Positions 20,610-30,368 are shown, counted from the first letter of the stretch. The stretch is DNA of 35,482 bases from Candidatus Saccharimonadota bacterium (GCA_017510835.1 JAFWLZ010000031.1:1-35482), one strand, 5' to 3'. Numbers and translations are program-made. Notes: a model not told the origin generated them from the sequence alone.

Positions 20610-20618
20610 AGTCTTGTT

Positions 20619-23609
20619 ATGGGCAAGTGTATTAAAAGCATCGCTCTATCTGTTATAGCGGCCGTATTTGGCGTACTAGCACTATCCGGCCCGGTTTTTG
20701 CAACCCCGAATACCGCTAATGATAATCAAGATTCGTCCGTCGTAACCGATGATCCAGCCGATGCTACCAACACTGAAGACCAAAACGAAACTACCGAAAA
20801 CTCTGATGGGAACAACGAGAATGGGGAAGAAAACTCCGAAAACACGGAGTCCTCAACTAGTTGTTATGACCAGGTAGGAAGTCTTGGTTGGATTATTTGT
20901 CCAGGCGCCGGACTTTTTGGTTCAGTCATTGATGGCGCCTATAATATTTTGACGAACTGGATTAGTACCAACCCACTCCCGACAAACGAAGATTCTCCTG
21001 TCTACATCACCTGGAATTATTTCAAAAATATCACCAACAGCGTCTTTATTATCTTCTTCTTGATCATCATCCTGTCTCAGTTGACTGGTTGGGGTATCAA
21101 TAACTACGGCATCAAGAAAGCCCTCCCGCGCATCGTCATTACCGCAATTCTCGCAAACCTCAGTTATTTCCTCTGTATCTTAGCTGTTGACCTCAGTAAC
21201 GTTCTCGGTGCCAGCATATACGGCTTCTTTACGAATATCCAAAACACCGCCATTGAAAGCGGTGCGATTTCGAGTGCTGCAGCTTCTGCTTCAGTCTCCG
21301 CAATTGTCGCCTCGCTTATCGGGGTAGGCGCTGCTGCTGGTACGGTCGCATTTGCGGCCATTACTCTTGGTGGTATTGAAGGTATTATCTGGATGCTTTT
21401 GCCGGTTCTTCTTTCTGGCGTGATCGCAATCTTCTCTGCAGTCGTCACAATGGCTGCTCGCCAGGCACTTATCTTTATTCTCGTAATTGTCGCACCGCTC
21501 GCTATCATTGCTTATATGCTTCCGAATACCGAAAAATATACCCGTAAGTGGTTCGCAATGCTATTCCAGATGCTCATCTTTTATCCGTCATTCGCTATTC
21601 TTTATGGCGCCTCACAGCTTGCTGGTATGGTTATCATTACTTCCGCCGACAACGCCCTCGGTGTTATCCTTGGTGTAGCAGTCAAACTTCTCCCTCTCTT
21701 CTTCTCGATTCCACTCATGCGCATGTCTGGCACCGTTCTCGGTAAAATCGACGGCTTCATTAACCGCAACACCGCTAAAAGCCGCGCCGCATTCGGCGGC
21801 ATTATGGCTGGAAAAGCTGCAAGCGCTCGCAACAAACAGCTTTCCAATGTTGGCCGTTTCCGCAACATGCCATCCGCTCGCCTCGCTAGATATCTTGATC
21901 GCAAACGCTTCCAGCGCGAGTTCGACGCTAAAGAATATGCTGATATGGCTAATAAACGTAACTTAACTAGCGCAATGGAAAGATGGAAAGGTCGCGACGG
22001 TAAATATAATAGACGCGGTATCCAGCACTATCAGAACATTCAGGAAAGTCTTGACTTAGACAACAGACGCACTAATATCGAAACTGATTTTGACGAGGGC
22101 TTCAAGAGCGATGATAAGCGCATTAGCACTAAAGCCAATGTTCGCGCAAAGGTCGACAAGATCAACCTTGGCTTCGACAAGGCTATTATCGATAACGAAG
22201 CTGTCAACTCACGCAAGCAGGCCGTAGCACTCGCCAATATGGAGCATCGCGCCAAACTTATTCATGACAATGTCGAGAAAGATTCTTCCGCTATTCACAA
22301 ACAAGTTCTCGAAACATTCAATATTAATGCTGCCGATTTTGACGCTGTCAACGCTAAGAAGTCTGCATACGAAAATGCTGTTCAGAAACAAGAAATCCTC
22401 AGCAGACAAGCAGCCGGCAAAGCTCTATCCAAATCGGATACTGAATTCCTTAAAAAGAACGGCAACACTCTTACTGCAGCTGAAAATACTCTCCTTGCCG
22501 CCGGCGGTCTTACTGTCGCAGAAAATGCACTTTACGACTCTGGTCAAAAAGCAATCAACTCTACGCTCTCTAACGCAATCTCCGCTAAGCGTAAAGTCGA
22601 TCGCGAAGCTCGCAGCAACTATGTCGAACTTTATGACGACTACGAAGCCGGCCCACGCATCAAAGAGCAGCTCATCCGTGCCTTCAAGACGAAAGACTAC
22701 AACTCTATGTCTGCCGCTCTCGAGATTATGTACAAACGCGGCGATAAAGATGATATCGGCGATGTTCTCGCTAAGTTCTCTAGAGAAGTCTCATCTAACG
22801 ACGATATTCGATTCCAGAAAGAGCTTAACGATATCTGTCTTACTATGAAGAGTGAGGATATTGATGTCGCGCAATGGGCGAAGGCTAACATGATGCGTCG
22901 CGGTATGAATGGTAAGGGTTTCAAGGTTCAATCATTCATCGATTATGAATCCTGGATGAAAGGCGAAACTCTTGCCGGCGATGCTAAAGAAGGTGAAGCC
23001 GACTATAGTAAAGTTCGTAAGACTTGTCGTATCGAGCTTGCAAACGCAATGAGCAGCTGGGATCCAATCGCTACTGCTGACCGTACTATGTGGAACCAAA
23101 TGCTCGATGCGCAAAAAGACGGTATTCTCACAAAAGATAAAAAGGGCAACGAGACTGTTACTGTATACCCAATCAAGTATCTCCGCTCCGCGGTCTGTTC
23201 TGGTCGTATGGACGGTGAGCGCCTCGAATCGTTCAATAAGTGGTTTACTGGCGGCTTCAAACGTGGCGGCACAGACGAAGATAATGCCTTCTTCAGGGCG
23301 CACGAAAAAGAGTATGTCGAGAATGTCGAGAAGTTCCTTGGCGAAATGTCAGCAAATCAGCTCGGCACACTTAAGACTGCAACCCTTGAAGCATTTAATA
23401 ATGTACTCCTCGAGCACTATGGCGAAAAAGATGAAGATGTCATTATCGTAGGCGAAGGCGAGAAAAAGAAGGTCATTAGTAAATATCTACGCGATGCTCT
23501 TGAAACACAGATTACTCAGTTCAACACTGAGAAATCGATGGCAGGCCAGCGTACTGCTATGAACCCAGCCGTCCGCGAAATGCTTGGCATTAAAGATATT
23601 CTTAAATAA
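20619..23609 (+). CDS. VirB6/TrbL-like channel protein with a long C-terminal soluble region (996 aa)
   Basis: This is the probable inner-membrane channel component of the type IV secretion-like apparatus. A signal sequence (about 1-28, MGKCIKSIALSVIAAVFGVL...) and an acidic linker (about 30-80, rich in Asn/Glu/Asp) are followed by several transmembrane helices (about residues 130-375), including FIIFFLIIILSQLTGWG, ALPRIVITAILANLSYFL and MAARQALIFILVIVAPLAII, the last with the ARQALIFILVIVAPLAIIAYMLP signature seen in TrbL/VirB6 relatives. The last roughly 615 residues are charged and mostly helical, and presumably cytoplasmic. The ATG at 20619 is chosen over an in-frame GTG at 20598, because the GTG lies inside the promoter. 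The gene is divergent from the pilin-like operon. Confidence 0.85.
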   Translation: MGKCIKSIALSVIAAVFGVLALSGPVFATPNTANDNQDSSVVTDDPADATNTEDQNETTENSDGNNENGEENSENTESSTSCYDQVGSLGWIICPGAGLFGSVIDGAYNILTNWISTNPLPTNEDSPVYITWNYFKNITNSVFIIFFLIIILSQLTGWGINNYGIKKALPRIVITAILANLSYFLCILAVDLSNVLGASIYGFFTNIQNTAIESGAISSAAASASVSAIVASLIGVGAAAGTVAFAAITLGGIEGIIWMLLPVLLSGVIAIFSAVVTMAARQALIFILVIVAPLAIIAYMLPNTEKYTRKWFAMLFQMLIFYPSFAILYGASQLAGMVIITSADNALGVILGVAVKLLPLFFSIPLMRMSGTVLGKIDGFINRNTAKSRAAFGGIMAGKAASARNKQLSNVGRFRNMPSARLARYLDRKRFQREFDAKEYADMANKRNLTSAMERWKGRDGKYNRRGIQHYQNIQESLDLDNRRTNIETDFDEGFKSDDKRISTKANVRAKVDKINLGFDKAIIDNEAVNSRKQAVALANMEHRAKLIHDNVEKDSSAIHKQVLETFNINAADFDAVNAKKSAYENAVQKQEILSRQAAGKALSKSDTEFLKKNGNTLTAAENTLLAAGGLTVAENALYDSGQKAINSTLSNAISAKRKVDREARSNYVELYDDYEAGPRIKEQLIRAFKTKDYNSMSAALEIMYKRGDKDDIGDVLAKFSREVSSNDDIRFQKELNDICLTMKSEDIDVAQWAKANMMRRGMNGKGFKVQSFIDYESWMKGETLAGDAKEGEADYSKVRKTCRIELANAMSSWDPIATADRTMWNQMLDAQKDGILTKDKKGNETVTVYPIKYLRSAVCSGRMDGERLESFNKWFTGGFKRGGTDEDNAFFRAHEKEYVENVEKFLGEMSANQLGTLKTATLEAFNNVLLEHYGEKDEDVIIVGEGEKKKVISKYLRDALETQITQFNTEKSMAGQRTAMNPAVREMLGIKDILK

Positions 23610-23624
23610 AACAAAAAACCACTG

Positions 23625-23653
23625 AAAAAGAGCCGGACTTTCCGGCTCTTTTT
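23625..23653 (+). terminator. intrinsic terminator after the VirB6-like gene
   Basis: Stem AAAAAGAGCCGGA/TCCGGCTCTTTTT with loop CTT. It can act in both directions. Confidence 0.92.
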
Positions 23654-23665
23654 CTATTGTGATTA

Positions 23666-23674
23666 TGCTAAAAT
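23666..23674 (+). promoter_or_regulatory. extended -10 promoter of the PrgI-VirB4 operon
   Basis: TGC TAAAAT ends 6 nt before the ATG at 23681, so the transcript is probably leaderless. It begins 12 bp after the preceding terminator. Confidence 0.6.
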
Positions 23675-23680
23675 ATAAGT

Positions 23681-24718
23681 ATGGCCCGGTATAAGGTCCC
23701 GCAGGATATTGAAGCTGATGATAAGCTCATCGGTCCTTTTAGCTTTCGCCAATTTGTCTATCTTATAGTCGCGGCGGGCTTAGGTTTTGTCGCCTTTCTA
23801 TTTTTCCAGATTTTTCCGCTCCTCGTCATCATCCCGATCCCGTTCATTATTTTCCTAGTCGTCCTTGCGCTTCCACTTAAAAAAGATCAGCCGATGGAAA
23901 CCTATCTATCCGCAATTGTCGACTTTTATTTAAAGCCGCAAAAACGCGTTTGGATGCCAGGGCAGGTTGAAAGCACTATTAAGATTACAGCTCCTAAGAA
24001 AGTAGAAGATAATCGCACCAAGAATCTCAGCGAAGAAGAAGCCGGTCGCCGCCTTTCTTTCCTTGCCGACATCGTCGATACGGAAGGTTATGCAATCAAG
24101 GATTCTAATCTTCGCGATGATATTGCCAGCGAAGCTGCCAGCACTCAAGACATCTTTGAGGCAAGCCAAACCTTCAATATCGACAAAAACCTCGAAAAGA
24201 GTACTGAAAATCACTATGCCCAAGTAATGAACCAGATGCAGACTGCCATTAATAATGCGCCCACAACGGCTCCCGCAGCCCAACAGCCGGCATCTCAATC
24301 TGCCGAACAACCAACACCACAACCGCCAGTCATCACGCCTGCAATTCCAGTTGCAGCGCCACCACCAAAGCCAGACATCGAGCACAACGCAGCGACTATC
24401 CTTCCAGATATGGACCAAATTCACGATATTTATTCTGTCGATAACCCTGCCGCCGACGCGCTAGACGTCGCACTAGAATCCGTTGACACTGCCGTGCCAG
24501 AAGACAAAGAAGAAAAAGAAGAGAGGCCGAAGGCGGAAGAGCCGAAACCAGAACCGAAGCCTGAACCTAAACCTGAACCAGAGCCAGAGCCGGACGAAGA
24601 TTTAAAAAATCTAGCGAATAATACAGATTTCTCAGTCGAAACGATTGCAAAACAAGCAAAACGCATCGAAGAGAAAAAAGCGAAAGAAAACGGAGAAGTA
24701 TATATTTCACTACATTAA
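23681..24718 (+). CDS. PrgI-family (VirB3-like) membrane protein with disordered C-terminus (345 aa)
   Basis: PrgI/VirB3-type proteins are small inner-membrane partners of the VirB4 ATPase. The N-terminus MARYKVPQDIEADDKLIGPFSFRQFVYL is typical, followed by two helices (about residues 22-42 and 45-68) and the conserved FYLKPQKRVWMPG. A long polar region follows: a helical part (about 100-190), a Gln/Pro/Ala-rich part and a Pro/Glu/Lys-rich tail (about 265-310, PKPEPKPEPEPEPDED), probably disordered. Typical PrgI is about 100-150 residues, so the tail is an extension. No ribosome-binding site is seen. The next gene starts 9 bp later. Confidence 0.88.
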   Translation: MARYKVPQDIEADDKLIGPFSFRQFVYLIVAAGLGFVAFLFFQIFPLLVIIPIPFIIFLVVLALPLKKDQPMETYLSAIVDFYLKPQKRVWMPGQVESTIKITAPKKVEDNRTKNLSEEEAGRRLSFLADIVDTEGYAIKDSNLRDDIASEAASTQDIFEASQTFNIDKNLEKSTENHYAQVMNQMQTAINNAPTTAPAAQQPASQSAEQPTPQPPVITPAIPVAAPPPKPDIEHNAATILPDMDQIHDIYSVDNPAADALDVALESVDTAVPEDKEEKEERPKAEEPKPEPKPEPKPEPEPEPDEDLKNLANNTDFSVETIAKQAKRIEEKKAKENGEVYISLH

Positions 24719-24727
24719 GGAGTAAAC

Positions 24728-25741
24728 GTGCAACCAAATCAACCAAATCAACCATTAATGCCGCCACAAGCCGCCCCGCAGCCGGCTCCTCAGCCGATGC
24801 CTGCCGCGCCGCAACCTGTGACACCAATGCCTACAGCACAACCACAAGCTGCGCCAGCACCACAGCAAGCGCAAGCTATGCCACGACAACGTCCACAAAT
24901 GCCACAAGCCACCCCACAGCCGGCTACACCACAACAGGCCGCTCAAACTCAAGCTCAAGCTCAAGCTGGAGCACGTCCAGCCCAAGCTACGCCACAGCAG
25001 CAGACACCTAAAGCTCCGACTAATGTTCGCGGTAACAATCCAAACTCCGCCCAATCCGCACTCCTTATCTCCGAACTTCGCGATTCGATGGTTATTATGA
25101 AGGATGGATCCTTCCGCTCCGTCGTCGCTTGTAAATCTATTAACTTCGATCTTATGTCCGAGGAAGAACGCGAATCGGTTGAGTTCGCCTACCAAAACTT
25201 CCTTAACTCTCTTAATTTCACCGTTCAAATTCTTATTCGTTCTCAGCGTGTCGATATCGCGCCATATATTGATCGTCTTCTCGACCTTCGTCGTAAGAAC
25301 GACAATATGCTCCTCGGCGTCTTGATGGATGACTATATTAGCTTCATTGACGAACTATCTCAGGAAGCAAACATTATGGATAAATCCTTCTTCGTCGTTA
25401 TTCCTTACTACACCACGAAAGAAGCCGAAAAAGCTCTCGAACAATCGAAAAACTTTTTCAAGACTTTCACAAAAGACAAAACTCCACCAGTCACACGTAT
25501 TGACCGCGCGACCTACGACAAAGCCGTCACCGAGATGACCAACCGTACCGAAGCAGTCATCTCTGGCCTATTCCAAATCGGCATCCAATCCGTTCGTCTT
25601 AATACTAAGGAACTTGGTCAGCTCTATTACAACTTCAATAACCCAGACACTGCTGTTCGCGAACCACTCGGAGACTTTAATAAACTCGCACATCTCTATG
25701 TGAAGAAGGGTGATCGCCCGGCAGAGGAGGAGAAGAAATAA
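24728..25741 (+). CDS. VirB4/TraC N-terminal-domain-like protein with Pro/Gln-rich N-terminus (337 aa)
   Basis: The first roughly 110 residues are low complexity (Pro/Gln/Ala, starting MQPNQPNQPLMPPQ) and probably disordered. The rest (SELRDSMVIMKDGSFRSVVACKSINFDLM..., VQILIRSQRVDIAPYIDRL) resembles the N-terminal domain found ahead of the ATPase in VirB4/TraC proteins, here encoded as a separate gene. There is no P-loop. A GTG start with an AAGGAG site is used. The stop overlaps the ATG of the VirB4-like ATPase (TAATG), so the two are probably made in matched amounts and may act together at the cytoplasmic base. Confidence 0.8.
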   Translation: MQPNQPNQPLMPPQAAPQPAPQPMPAAPQPVTPMPTAQPQAAPAPQQAQAMPRQRPQMPQATPQPATPQQAAQTQAQAQAGARPAQATPQQQTPKAPTNVRGNNPNSAQSALLISELRDSMVIMKDGSFRSVVACKSINFDLMSEEERESVEFAYQNFLNSLNFTVQILIRSQRVDIAPYIDRLLDLRRKNDNMLLGVLMDDYISFIDELSQEANIMDKSFFVVIPYYTTKEAEKALEQSKNFFKTFTKDKTPPVTRIDRATYDKAVTEMTNRTEAVISGLFQIGIQSVRLNTKELGQLYYNFNNPDTAVREPLGDFNKLAHLYVKKGDRPAEEEKK

Positions 25742-27537
25742 TGGCAAAGAAACAAAAACAACTCAGCGCTGCGGATATCGCAGCACAAGCTCAGCTTCAA
25801 GAAGAAGTTGAAATTCAGCGCGCGTTTGAAACCGGTATTACCACTCTCCGCGACCTCATTTCTCCTTCCAGTCTCGAATTCCAATCTGACCATTTTCGCA
25901 TTGGCACTAAGTATGGCCGCACTATATATATTTATGGCTACCCACGCGAGCTCTATACTGGCTGGCTCAGCTCCATTATTAATATGGACGAAGTTCTTGA
26001 TGTCTCGATGTATATCTATCCAGCCGATTCCGCCGTCATTATGAAAAACCTTACTAAGAAGGTCACTCAGCTCGAAGCGTCCATGGATATCAATAGCGAA
26101 AAGGGTAAAGTTCGTGACCCAGAGCTCGAAGCTGCTATCTCCGATGCTGAGGAACTCCGCGATCAGCTTCAGGTTGGCGCCGAGCGCTTCTTCCGCTATG
26201 CGCTATATATTACCGTCTATGCCGACTCTCTCGATGAACTTCAGTTCGTTCAGCATAAAATCGAAAATATCTTTGGCCAGCAGATGGTCTATACAAAGGT
26301 CGCAAGCTCTCAGCAAGAGCAGGGCATGAATAGTACTATGCCTCAATGTACAGATCAGCTTCAAATTCGCCGCAACATGAACACCGGCGCAATTTCGACA
26401 AGCTTCCCATTCACCTCTGCCGACCTTACTCAGGAGAAGGGTATTCTTTACGGCATCAACATGCATAATAACGGCCTCGTTATCTTCGACCGCTTCTCGC
26501 TGGAAAATGCCAATATGGTCGTCTTCGCGAAGTCTGGTGCAGGTAAATCTTATACTGTTAAGCTTGAAGCTCTCCGTTCGATGATGGTCGGTACCGAAGT
26601 TCTCATTATCGACCCAGAAAACGAGTATCAGAAACTCGCTGACGCTGTTGGTGGTTCATATATCCGCCTCAGCCTTAACTCTGATGTCCGTATTAATCCA
26701 TTCGATCTTCCAAAAGTCGTCGACGCAGAAGATGCAAATGACGCGCTTCGCGCTAATCTCGTTACGCTTCATGGCCTTTTCCGTCTCATGCTCGGCGGCG
26801 GCGTCCTTAGTCCAAATGAAGAAGCCGATCTCGATCAGGCTTTAATCGATACTTACGCTCGCGTCGGTATCACAAGCGATCCTCTTACTCATACTGCACC
26901 ACCGCCAACTATCATTAACCTTTACGACACACTCGAACACATGGGCGGCACTGGTCACAGTCTTGCTCAGCGTCTCCGTAAATATACAACCGGTACTTTT
27001 GCTGGTATCTTCTCACAGCAATCAAACATTGAGATTAACAACCAAATGGTCGTCTTTAACATTCGCGATCTTGAAGACGAACTTCGCCCAGTCGCAATGT
27101 ATATCGTCTTGAACCATATCTGGAACATTACTCGTGCCGACCAGCGCAAACGTATGCTCATCGTTGATGAGGCCTGGCAGCTCATGAAATACGAAGATTC
27201 CGCTAGCTTCCTCTTTAGCCTTGCTAAGCGTGCACGTAAATATTATCTCGGTCTCACTACAATTACGCAGGACGTTGAAGACTTCATGTCCTCAAAGATG
27301 GGTCGTGCTATCGTTTCAAACTCATCTATGCAGCTCCTTCTTAAACAGTCTGCATCAGCCGTCGACGTTTTGTCGGATGTCTTTAAGCTCACAAACGAGG
27401 AACGCAAACGTCTTTCAAGCTTCCCAGTCGGTCAAGGTCTCTTCTTCGCTGGTCAAAACCACGTTCATATTTCAATCGTCGCCAGTAACACTGAAGATGC
27501 TCTTATTACAACCAATCCAGGCGCAAGCAAACAATAA
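25741..27537 (+). CDS. virB4: VirB4-like type IV secretion ATPase (598 aa)
   Basis: VirB4 is the conserved cytoplasmic ATPase that powers type IV secretion and pilus biogenesis. Residues about 50-250 form the VirB4/TraC-type N-terminal region. The Walker A motif is AKSGAGKS (263-270) and the Walker B motif is MLIVDEAW (472-479). LIIDPENEYQKL and the later TQDVEDF are also typical of VirB4 relatives. There is no membrane helix. The gene follows its neighbour with a one-base overlap and is the functional core of the operon. Confidence 0.95.
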   Translation: MAKKQKQLSAADIAAQAQLQEEVEIQRAFETGITTLRDLISPSSLEFQSDHFRIGTKYGRTIYIYGYPRELYTGWLSSIINMDEVLDVSMYIYPADSAVIMKNLTKKVTQLEASMDINSEKGKVRDPELEAAISDAEELRDQLQVGAERFFRYALYITVYADSLDELQFVQHKIENIFGQQMVYTKVASSQQEQGMNSTMPQCTDQLQIRRNMNTGAISTSFPFTSADLTQEKGILYGINMHNNGLVIFDRFSLENANMVVFAKSGAGKSYTVKLEALRSMMVGTEVLIIDPENEYQKLADAVGGSYIRLSLNSDVRINPFDLPKVVDAEDANDALRANLVTLHGLFRLMLGGGVLSPNEEADLDQALIDTYARVGITSDPLTHTAPPPTIINLYDTLEHMGGTGHSLAQRLRKYTTGTFAGIFSQQSNIEINNQMVVFNIRDLEDELRPVAMYIVLNHIWNITRADQRKRMLIVDEAWQLMKYEDSASFLFSLAKRARKYYLGLTTITQDVEDFMSSKMGRAIVSNSSMQLLLKQSASAVDVLSDVFKLTNEERKRLSSFPVGQGLFFAGQNHVHISIVASNTEDALITTNPGASKQ

Positions 27538-27553
27538 CGCTTATCGTTTATAT

Positions 27554-27585
27554 TACCACCTAAATATTATATAATTATAGTGGTA
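27554..27585. promoter_or_regulatory. promoter region with 6-bp inverted repeat around the -10 of the gene at 27585
   Basis: TATAAT (27570-27575) ends 9 nt before the ATG, and TACCAC (27554-27559) and GTGGTA (27580-27585) flank it as an inverted repeat. It could be an operator, or a weak hairpin ending at the start codon. Confidence 0.4.
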
Positions 27586-30368
27586 TGTCAGCCGACAATA
27601 TAGGTCAAAAATATCGGCAAGAGCACGATCCATACAACAATATGGAAGAGGCGGTTATTCGCCCAGAAAATATTGCTCGCCAGGAGCTTTCTGATGCCGA
27701 AAAAAATGCAGCAAAACAACAAAATAATGACCAGTCGGCATCTTCTTCAAATGAACGTAAATATCAGCGTCCGTCCGACCGCGCTATTAACGCTTTAAAT
27801 AATCTTGAAAAAAATCAAATCAGTAATTCTTTTCGCAATTCCGTTCGCGGCACAAATCAACGACGCGGCAAAGATAAAACTACCACTAAAAGCAATGGCA
27901 AGCGCGGTTTCTTTAAACGTCGTCTTGCTCCAGCCGGAATAATTACCGCGCTTCTTTTTGGCGGCGGTGCATTTTTCTTCTTTACTCAATCATTCCTTGG
28001 ACCACATCTTTCAAGTCTCTATACCGACGCGACCGACATTCAATTTACTTCATATAATGCCCGCAATCAGCGTATTTTTAAATATATGCTCGACGGTGGC
28101 GACCAGATTAAAATTAGCGGCTTTACAAAAAAATATACCAACTTCACTCCATACATGAAAAACCGCCTCAAAAAGAATGGCATCGAAGTTGGTAAAATCG
28201 ACGCTGACGGAAATTTCAAAACCGGTTCTCTCGTCTCAACAAAAAGTACTGTCCTGAAATACGGCGATGAAATAATTGACGCAAATTCCTTCCAAAACAA
28301 ATTCGCGAGCGATGCTAATTTCCGCGACGCTTATTACCGAGCTAAACGTGGCCGCGTAGCTGGCTTCTTCGATGATTCTGCCGACTATTTTTATAAAAAG
28401 AAAGGTGCCACGCGCGATATCTTTGATAAATATAAATCTACCGGCGACGCCGAAGCGGATAAACAAAACTTCCAAGATACTGTTTCTGATCGCGTAACTG
28501 GCACTGACGCAGATATTAATACCGTCAGTCGCACTAAAGATGATGACGGAAATGACACTGTCGCAAAAAATGGCGAGGATGTTTCGACGAAAAATATCGT
28601 TGGAGATACACCAGAAGCAAAAGCACGCGTAATGGTTGAAAATATTGCCGGTAAAGTATCGAATGCCGGCGTACCAGTTTGCTCAGCGTTACGTATTGCC
28701 AATATGGCTGCCGTCACCGTTTCTGCTTATCAAATTTTCCAATCCATTTCGTACTTCCTCAGCCTCATGGAGCCAGTTAGTAAAATGATGGCAGGGGAGG
28801 GTGATACATCCGCCGTCAATGAAACTCTTAACTTCTTAACAACCGAAACTTCAAATGATGTTCAATATGTAAACTCCGATGGCACTTCCACTACAAAAAA
28901 CGTCTACGGTTCACCGCTTCAATCGACTGGCGCAAAACTAATTCTCGGCGACACTCCATCTTCAAAAGATGAAGTATCTCCATATTCAATCAAAAACGTA
29001 ACACGTGCTGCCACGACTATCGCAGTCAGCACTGGCGCAACTAATATTGTTTGTGATGGCGTTATGGCCGCTTCCGCTGTCGTATCGCTCGTTTCTAATG
29101 CTGTACCAGGCGGCGCGCTCGCAAACTTCGTCGTCAGTGCTGTTGCACAAACCGTCGGCGGCATAGCATTGACTGGAATCGTTGCCGCTGTTGTAAATAC
29201 CGTCATTCCATATGTCGCAAAAATATTCGCTAACAATCTCTTTGAAAATTACACTGGCATCCCAGCCGGAGAACAATTTACCCAAGGTGCCGCCGCCTCA
29301 AACTTTAAGCTCGCAACCCAATCTAGCGCCTATATGCCAGCCTCTGAAGATTACGTTAAGGAACAAAACCGCCAAACTACCGTCGCGCTCGCCGAAGAAG
29401 CAGAAATTGATCGCAAAAACCATAGCCCATTTGACACATCAAATCGCCATACTTTCCTTGGCTCACTCCTTTCTAAATTTGCCTTTATGTCACGCTCAAA
29501 TGGATTATTTAGCCAATTTTCTAATTTTGCCACCACTATTTCCAATGCATTAAATGTCTTTAACCCAGCCGCATCCGCATATGATGAAGAAATATCTTAC
29601 ACCTCAACCTATGAAGCCTGTACTGATGCACTAGAAGATACGGTTTGCGAAATGTATGACCAGGAAATAGTTGCGATGGACTATTCGACTATTGATTTAT
29701 CTCCAGACGATCCAACTTATGTATCCGTCATCGAACCGAATCTCGATGAGAATGGCGATATTAAGGAAGACTCCGAACTCGCAAAATTCATTAATGTTTG
29801 TACCGAGCGCGAATCTCCATGGGGTGTAGTTGACGCCGGTATCATGAATGCTCTTCAAACCGACTTAGGAATCGTAGGGAATAATCTTCCACTTATTAAT
29901 GACGCAATCGACATCATTAATGCCGCCGAAGATATCGCCAATAGACCGTGGGGTACTGGTGAGAATTGTAGAATGTCAAAAGATAATCCGCGTTGGGATA
30001 CGGAATTCAAATATTATCAGCGCTACATCGAAGATATGCGAATTCTAAGTAGTATGGACGATGAAGAGGATTCTAATCCAGTGCTTTCCTATAAAAATAA
30101 TTACTATGACAAGCACCCTCTCGATAATTCCTTCACTGGCACTCTCGCTCGCATTTCCGGCCAATCAAAAGACGATATCGCCTTCCTCATGGAATACGTA
30201 AAATATTCAAACCAAATCGCTAATTATAACCCAGCCTCACGTATTTCATTTACCGGAACAAACGAGCCGAAGCAACTATCCTTTACTTCAACCGAAAAAC
30301 CACAAATCATGGCTGCCATCGCTGAGCAAGCACAAATCTTTATCGACCGAAGGAACTATACCGTATGA
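27585..30368 (+). CDS. large membrane protein of the secretion locus (927 aa)
   Basis: I do not recognise a named family. Residues 1-110 are polar and probably cytoplasmic, ending with a basic segment (GKRGFFKRR). A transmembrane helix follows (about 114-135, LAPAGIITALLFGGGAFFFF). Then there is a large extracytoplasmic region with two further hydrophobic stretches (about 360-400 and about 470-560, GGALANFVVSAVAQTVGGIALTG-like) and a C-terminal globular part (about 640-900). Cysteines in the last third (YEACTDALEDTVCEMYD, NVCTERES) may form disulfides. Its position just after VirB4 and its ATGA overlap with the secreted hydrolase gene suggest a structural component of the apparatus. No ribosome-binding site is seen. 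Confidence 0.75.
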   Translation: MSADNIGQKYRQEHDPYNNMEEAVIRPENIARQELSDAEKNAAKQQNNDQSASSSNERKYQRPSDRAINALNNLEKNQISNSFRNSVRGTNQRRGKDKTTTKSNGKRGFFKRRLAPAGIITALLFGGGAFFFFTQSFLGPHLSSLYTDATDIQFTSYNARNQRIFKYMLDGGDQIKISGFTKKYTNFTPYMKNRLKKNGIEVGKIDADGNFKTGSLVSTKSTVLKYGDEIIDANSFQNKFASDANFRDAYYRAKRGRVAGFFDDSADYFYKKKGATRDIFDKYKSTGDAEADKQNFQDTVSDRVTGTDADINTVSRTKDDDGNDTVAKNGEDVSTKNIVGDTPEAKARVMVENIAGKVSNAGVPVCSALRIANMAAVTVSAYQIFQSISYFLSLMEPVSKMMAGEGDTSAVNETLNFLTTETSNDVQYVNSDGTSTTKNVYGSPLQSTGAKLILGDTPSSKDEVSPYSIKNVTRAATTIAVSTGATNIVCDGVMAASAVVSLVSNAVPGGALANFVVSAVAQTVGGIALTGIVAAVVNTVIPYVAKIFANNLFENYTGIPAGEQFTQGAAASNFKLATQSSAYMPASEDYVKEQNRQTTVALAEEAEIDRKNHSPFDTSNRHTFLGSLLSKFAFMSRSNGLFSQFSNFATTISNALNVFNPAASAYDEEISYTSTYEACTDALEDTVCEMYDQEIVAMDYSTIDLSPDDPTYVSVIEPNLDENGDIKEDSELAKFINVCTERESPWGVVDAGIMNALQTDLGIVGNNLPLINDAIDIINAAEDIANRPWGTGENCRMSKDNPRWDTEFKYYQRYIEDMRILSSMDDEEDSNPVLSYKNNYYDKHPLDNSFTGTLARISGQSKDDIAFLMEYVKYSNQIANYNPASRISFTGTNEPKQLSFTSTEKPQIMAAIAEQAQIFIDRRNYTV

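Noticed and set aside
20598-20618. GTG start seven codons upstream for the VirB6-like gene
   Set aside because: This codon lies in the spacer and -10 region of a near-consensus promoter, so it would not be transcribed. The ATG at 20619 begins a proper signal sequence.
24540-25010. Pro/Glu/Lys and Gln/Ala repeats as a mobile or satellite element
   Set aside because: They are in frame inside two secretion genes and are ordinary low-complexity tails.
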